Origin: Limnomonas spitsbergensis
Taxonomy: Eukaryota > Chlorophyta > Chlorophyceae > Chlamydomonadales
Reading direction: 5' to 3'
Assembly (NCBI GenBank): GCA_037349105.1
Contig: JAYJMM010000124.1
Coordinates: 5,440,001 to 5,504,000 of the forward strand
Length of the DNA: 64,000 nt
Position 1 is the first letter of the stretch. Each line of letters opens with the position of its first letter. Under the pieces are notes generated by a model. It was not told the origin of the DNA, did no database searches, and saw nothing but the letters and a program-made list of their open reading frames with translations. The translations under genes and the position numbers were made by a program. Shown piece after piece: positions 59,038 to 64,000 of the stretch.

Positions 59038-62000
59038 TCAAGTGCTGCTCCTTGTCCACGGCAGTTGGTCTAGACACCCGTGCATGCACGCCCCGTCCAG
59101 GAAGGTGGCCAGAAGCTTGGGTTCCCCTCCGCGCTCCAAGGGCGAGTGGTCCAGGATTACGAAGTCTGCCCGCATTCCCCCGCTGCATTGCAGGCAGTTG
59201 GACAGATGATTCAGCATTTGAGCAGGAAGCCATCATAAGTGCTGATACAAGAGGGCGTGAAACTTATGATAGTGCCAGTCGAGGACATAACACCTCTGGG
59301 CCCTGGAAAAGTGAATATCAGGTGTGTATGGGGATGGCTCAGGGGGACAGCTATGGAATCATCAGTCCTGGAATGCAGATGGGATCGGGCAAAGTAATGA
59401 TGTTGCACATGAAGGGCAAGTGCTTCACACTGATGCTATCGTGTCTTCTTTCCCTCATGCCTGAATAGTTATTTTCTTCCAGCCAGACAGGTGTACGACC
59501 ATGCGACCAAGCCTTTTTTAGCCCCGTTTATGTTTGTTCTTGTCCTCCAACCAATTAAGGGCCGTTGAGTCTTTTGAGCAGGGCCCAGAGATGTCACGTT
59601 ATTGACATACACCTGGCTTTCACTTCCACTCATCCCACTGCAAGAACAAGCATTGCAGCAAGCTCCTCCTTGGCACTCCCTCCTCTCCCCTTAAACTCCC
59701 TGTTCTCGTTGACACTCGTTCCCCTGATCACTGCCGCCACTCCCACCTGAGTGTTCCTACGTAGTCCTGCATCATGAGGGCAGTAGCTGCCGCCCTTGTG
59801 TGTCCCACCAAGGCCAGCTCCACCTCCACAGCTTCTTCAGGAAGCCATGGCCACAAGGACCCGCCGCACTCAGCAGCAGCCCGCCGACGCTCCCCATGAC
59901 CCGCCTCATCGCTATCTCCCATGCCTCCTTCAGCACCGCCGCCACCATCGCATTGGCGGGTTCCAGAGTCCCCCTCGAGCTGCTGGGGCGGCGGCCCCCG
60001 CCACGCTGCCGCATGCAGCCCCAGGAGCGGCTCCAGGCCCACTACTGGCCAGTCGCTGCCGAAAGCTAGCGAAGCACCAGCATCCGCCATTGTTCGGTAC
60101 GCAAACGCCCGGCCCTTGGCCGCCCTCTCTGGCCCCAGCCTGGCCGCGGCGGAGGCGGCATCAGACAGCAGGTGCAGCGGGTTGGGGACGACCAGGATGT
60201 CGGGATGTGCGAGTGTGACTGTGAGGAGGGGCAATTTGTGCATGTTTATGCGGCAGCGAACATGTTCGAGCATGTTCAAGCAGGCAAGGAGCATGTTCAT
60301 GCGGCAGCAAAAAAATACCTCAAAGCAGCAGAACGATGGCACCAGCTCAGGCATCAGCGCCGATACAAAACCAGAAAAATGACCCGCAGTCAATGCATGC
60401 AGATTTGTGGCAGAACAGGGGTTCCAACGCAAACCTGCAGCCTGGGGCGAGGAGAGATGCTGCGCGTGCTCGATGCGGAAGGGTCTCGGAGGCGGCGGGG
60501 CCAGGTCCGGGGGCCGGAATGACGGCGCTGCTTTGGCCGCCTCAGCGCGGGCCGCGATGGCTCGAACAAAGACGGCCGCCACTTCATCTACCGCCAAGTC
60601 GCCAATCGCATGCACAGCAACCTGCCAAGGTAGACAAATAGGGATCAGCATGGCTGTATGCATAGGTCATGCACGAGCTTGGGCACCTACTTCCCCGCCC
60701 TCGACGACACACCTGCAGCCCTGCCCCGTCGGCAGCCAGGACCATCCGCTCGAAGCGAGGAAGATTCAGCAGGCGGAGACCCCGCCCCGCCGACTGCTGA
60801 CCTCCTCCCTCCACACCGCCAGCCGCTCCGCAGCCCTGTGTGTAATCTTCGTGCATGAGCGCAGTGCAGGACCCCAAGCTGCCATCGGCAAACTCCTTGA
60901 CCCCGCCCCAGAACAGCCGGCCGGAAGGGTGGGCATACCCGTCAGCTGCCACACGGGCGGCCACACGCGACCTGTATGGGGAAGGAGATATGGTTCATGC
61001 TTGAATGGCCCATGCATGCATGGTGGGCGCGGGATGAGGCATGATGTAACTCGAATGAGAAAGCATACCCCTTGTTGTCAACGTCAAGTTCCCCACTTTG
61101 GGGGGCTAAAAATCCGGATGGATTGAGCCCCTTACAAGCAATCCGGCTTGTGCACAGTTTGTGCATTATCATGCAAGAACCCAGCTTTCTCTAACCAGCG
61201 CTTACATGAGTGTGCGCCAAATACCTTTGGGGACCTAACCGAGTCGGCCACCGCTGGGCCGATGGGGACCAAACCTTGACTGGCCTACGGCCGGTGACCC
61301 AAGCAACAGGGCTTGCTGCACCAGGCCCTCGCGGCCGCAGGCCGTGATCTACCTGAAGCGTCGATTAAGCACCCTCTAACAAACAATGTTCCTGACCCAC
61401 CAGGTTTTCAAAGGCAGGTAGGCGTGGATACGTAGGGGCAGCTGCCACAGATCCGCCAGGGGAAGATAAACCTGCGGGGCAGCACAAGGGTAGGCTGAAG
61501 AGGCCGACATGGATGCAGCTGGATTCCCGGATGATCTGTTTTGTTCTGGTGAGATGCTGCTGGACTCAGCACATGGTCGCGTGTGCGCAGGATGCGGGGA
61601 GCTCATGTGAGCTCATGTAAACCTGCGGCCCCAAGCTGCGCTGTTCCCTTAACCTCCACGCACTTATAGGGCGTAGCTTTCTTTTACTTCCTTCTTTTCT
61701 GCGGAACTCATGTGAGCAGGCTGAAGGGCGAAGGTGTGCACTGGTGCAGGGCGCACGAGTGCACAAGCTTTAGTACCCCACATAATCAAAATCACTCCAT
61801 TGTTATATATGTGCAAAGGCCGCATGCACAGCATGACCTTCTTTTCCAAACCTAGCAGAGCAGGGCCTCTTTCACTCTTCTGAAGCTCTGCTAGATTTAG
61901 ACAAATGAGAGAGGCCCTCGATGCCTAAGGCCAAAGCATGGAGGGCCCTCCTCTCTGTAAACAGTTAATCACACACACACCCAATCCTCCCAAACCACCC

Positions 62001-64000
62001 TATGGCAGCAAGTGCGCAGGCTGCGGGGAGCGCACGCACCTCTTCAAAGTCGCTCCATGGCCGTGCTTCATCGCTCAAGCCCCTGCCCATGTCGCCAACC
62101 GTCGTGACGCCCCGGGACAGCGCATGCTTGGCAGCCGCATGCAACGCCTGCTGGCGCTGGGCAGCTGTCGGCTCGGGGATCATGTCCAGCACCAGGCGCA
62201 TGGCAAGGTCCCTGCAGGAGCGTTTGAACTGTTCAACCAGCGGTTTGAACACTGGTAGTTTGAACACTGGTAGTTTGAACACTGGTAGTTTGGACACTGG
62301 TAGTTTGAACACCGGTAGTTTGAACACTGGTAGTTTGAACACCGGTAGTTTGAACACCGGTAGTTTGAACACTGGTAGTTTGAACACTGGTAGTTTGAAC
62401 ACTGGTAGTTTGAACACTGGTAGTTTGAACACTGGTAGTTTGAACACTGGTAGTTTGATCACTGGTAGTTTGAACACTGGTAGTTTGAACACTGGTAGTT
62501 TGAACACTGGTAGTTTGATCACTGGTAGTTTGAACACTGGTAGTTTGAACACTGGTAGTTTGAACACTGGTAGTTTGATCACTGGTAGTTTGAACACTGG
62601 TAGTTTGAACACTGGTAGTTTGAACGCTGGTAGTTTGATCACTGGTAGTTTGAACACTGGTAGTTTGAACACTGGTAGTTTAAACACTGGTAGTTTGAAC
62701 ACTGGTAGTTTGAACACTGGTAGTTTGAACACTGGTAGTTTGAACACTGGTAGTTTGAACACTGGTAGTTTGAACACTGGTAGTTTGAACACTGGTAGTT
62801 TGAACACTGGTAGTTTGGACTCTGGTGGTGACTGTCGAGTTGCTTTGAGCGTCTGTTTAATTTGCTTTAGCTCTTAAGCATTTGGAAGTTTGAGCTCTGG
62901 TGATTACTGTCGAATTGCTTTAAGTATCTGTAGAATTGGCTCTGGCAGTTGAACATCCGGTAGTTTGAGCACGTGATTGATTGATGATATCTGTTGAAGT
63001 GTTGAACACCTTGAGCACCTTGAGCAATGAGCACCTGTCCAGTTGGACTGGAAAGTTGACCTGATTTGACCTAATTTGAAAACTCTTTTCATGTGTGACA
63101 CCTGTTGAATTGCGTTTCGCTCCTGTCTGATTGGTTTTAACTGAGAGACTGGGCTTAACACCACAGGCACGCCGGGCACGAGGAGACGCCCCTCGCGCAG
63201 GCCCAGGCTGGCTGCAACACAAAACATCTGTCCTTCCCTTGCATGCCACCAGGTACCTTAGGCAGGCACCACAGTTCACATCTACCGTCCCACATCCTTC
63301 CTAGTCCCAGTGAATCTTTTTTTGCGACTCCTCTCCACCATCCGACATCCTTCCTAGTCGGCCAGTGATTCTTTTTTCCCGACTCCTCCACGGTTTCAAA
63401 ACTGTCCAGCCACCTCTGGCCAAGGGCCTCAAGAGCGGCCAGTGCTGCTGCTTGGGCCTGCGGCTTCAGGTGGTTGAAGTGTTGACCCCAGTCAGGCCTT
63501 TTGAGGCCGTAGGGCGACTGGCCAAAGGAGGGCTCGTGGCCTAAAGAGAAACGATTCTTTGTCTCCTATCCATCCCTGTCACCTCTTCTCTACGCAAAAT
63601 TCATCTGCAACAACAGGTGAGTCATCTGAAACAAGAGGTGAGTCATCTCAGCCAGCAGGTGAGTCATCTCAGCCAGCAGGTGGGCCTGCCATGCAATAAG
63701 CGAGCAGAGTGACACACTTCATCTCAGGGTGCGTGCGGGCCTGCCATGAGGCCAGCAAGAAGTGCAGGCCCCTCACCTCAGTCAGTTCGTAAGGTCGACC
63801 TGCCAATGATAGCCTCAAAGCCAAGGGGGGGAAACTGACCTAAGCCACCCCATGGGCCTGCCATCAGACTCGTAAAGGATGCAGACGCCTCACCTCAGGA
63901 TGCCTGTGGGCCTGCCATCCGAGCCGCGGTCAATGGTCCCCCCTGGGGGGTCAAGCGTGTCCGCCGAGATACCCGCTCTCCTCAGAGCCTCCGAATTGGC
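59038..64000 (-). CDS. YtcJ/LAF3-type metal-dependent amidohydrolase (partial)
   Basis: Amidohydrolase_3 family, TIM-barrel metal hydrolase; the plant relative is LAF3. Substrate unknown. Seven exons join without a frame break: >64000-63894, 62211-62040, 61471-61401, 60971-60713, 60621-60435, 60218-59747, 59182-59038, giving 470 C-terminal residues. Motifs in order: [97 protein letters not shown] (metal His); [15 protein letters not shown] (His); [20 protein letters not shown] (Asp); [32 protein letters not shown]. The metal His/His/Asp of the C-terminal half are present; the N-terminal HxDxH strand is beyond the window edge. The C-terminal tail ([12 protein letters not shown]) ends at the TGA at 59038-59040. 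Confidence 0.88.
59183..59746. other. Last amidohydrolase intron with repeat fragments
   Basis: 564-bp intron. Carries two fragments of the dispersed motif: AACACCTCTGGGCCCTGG near 59287 (plus) and GCAGGGCCCAGAGATGTCAC near 59578 (minus), i.e. facing each other, so it may be the relic of a small inserted element about 300 bp long. Confidence 0.55.
61240..61335. repeat. Short dispersed repeat, second copy
   Basis: Matches 37447-37560 (AAACCTTGACTGGCCTACGG). Lies in an amidohydrolase intron together with GGCC-rich short palindromes (CTCGCGGCCGCAGGCCGTGA). Confidence 0.5.
62238..62822. repeat. 15-bp minisatellite (ACTGGTAGTTTGAAC)
   Basis: About 38 copies of ACTGGTAGTTTGAAC with periodic variants (every fourth unit in the middle has TTGATC), suggesting a 60-bp higher-order unit. 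In the intron upstream of exon 62211-62040, 27 bp from its acceptor. Minus-sense frame ([10 protein letters not shown]) stays open into the true exon, which could mislead gene finders. Confidence 0.95.
63380..63545 (-). other. Protein-like frame inside an intron
   Basis: Minus-sense frame [20 protein letters not shown], then [20 protein letters not shown] and [11 protein letters not shown], preceded by an acceptor-like CTCTTTAG. It looks like coding sequence, but the flanking exons (63894 and 62211) already join perfectly (GILR|DLAMRL) and this segment does not fit their phase. Alternative exon, relic or chance. Confidence 0.35.
63640..63893 (-). repeat. Tandem copies of amidohydrolase exon donor edge
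   Basis: The exon end (minus sense GATGGCAGGCCCACAGGCAT, CCTGAG|GTGAGG at 63894) recurs at 50-60 bp spacing in the intron, with GGCAGG cores near 63857, 63808, 63747 and 63687, each followed by CTGAG, CTTAGG or similar. One copy keeps CTGAG|GTGAGG. Plus-strand GCAGGTGAGTCATCT units at 63610-63680 extend the array. Confidence 0.7.

Noticed and set aside
63155..63391. Further amidohydrolase exons between 62220 and 63890
   Set aside because: Exons ending at 63894 and starting at 62211 join directly in frame and match the family, leaving no gap to fill.

Overview
This window is nuclear DNA of a green alga, most likely a chlorophycean of the Chlamydomonas/Haematococcus kind. The evidence is GC-rich coding sequence, host genes cut into short exons by GT-AG (and apparently some GC-AG) introns, plant-type replication genes, a Ty3/gypsy chromovirus and extreme minisatellite load inside introns. 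The lineage is an inference; no rRNA or organelle marker is present.

Host genes, left to right: (1) 1004-6739 minus, the N-terminal ten exons of the DNA polymerase epsilon catalytic subunit (POLE), running off the left edge; (2) 7388-10770 minus, the licensing factor CDT1, complete in six exons; (3) 24537-27249 plus, the 3' part of a MYND zinc-finger protein gene; (4) 34938-35766 minus, a three-exon unrecognised protein with a basic, Ser-rich N-terminus; (5) 35824-37818 plus, a four-exon coiled-coil protein, divergent from gene 4; (6) 59038 to beyond 64000 minus, a YtcJ/LAF3-type metal-dependent amidohydrolase. For nearly every internal junction in these genes I could find splice sites that keep the reading frame, which is the main support for the exon models.

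Mobile DNA fills the rest. 11145-13690 and 27258-32450 are two decayed copies of one LINE-like repeat; the second carries a 4-kb array of a 36-bp minisatellite grown from a unit present once in the first copy. 16547-22650 is a chromovirus with 403-bp LTRs that look identical and a 5-bp target duplication, inserted into a 15-bp minisatellite array (14950-16546 plus 22651-23550). 39256-57869 is a nest of elements around a giant polyprotein ORF of 4,251 codons (42074-54829 minus). This has gag-like, three zinc-knuckle, protease-like, PHD-like and pre-reverse-transcriptase segments, followed out of frame by an integrase tail and a PHD finger; reverse transcriptase, RNase H and the integrase core are missing. 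Its 5' 1.7 kb is repeated head-to-head (56136-57869) as a palindrome, with a 0.7-kb composite repeat inserted at the exact centre.

The most interesting pattern is in the host genes. Many intronic repeats are copies of the adjoining exon edge, splice site included. I see this at POLE exons 6, 7, 8 and 10, CDT1 exon 5, both junctions of one intron of the MYND gene, and the first visible exon of the amidohydrolase. Introns here appear to grow by tandem duplication across exon-intron junctions, multiplying candidate splice sites.
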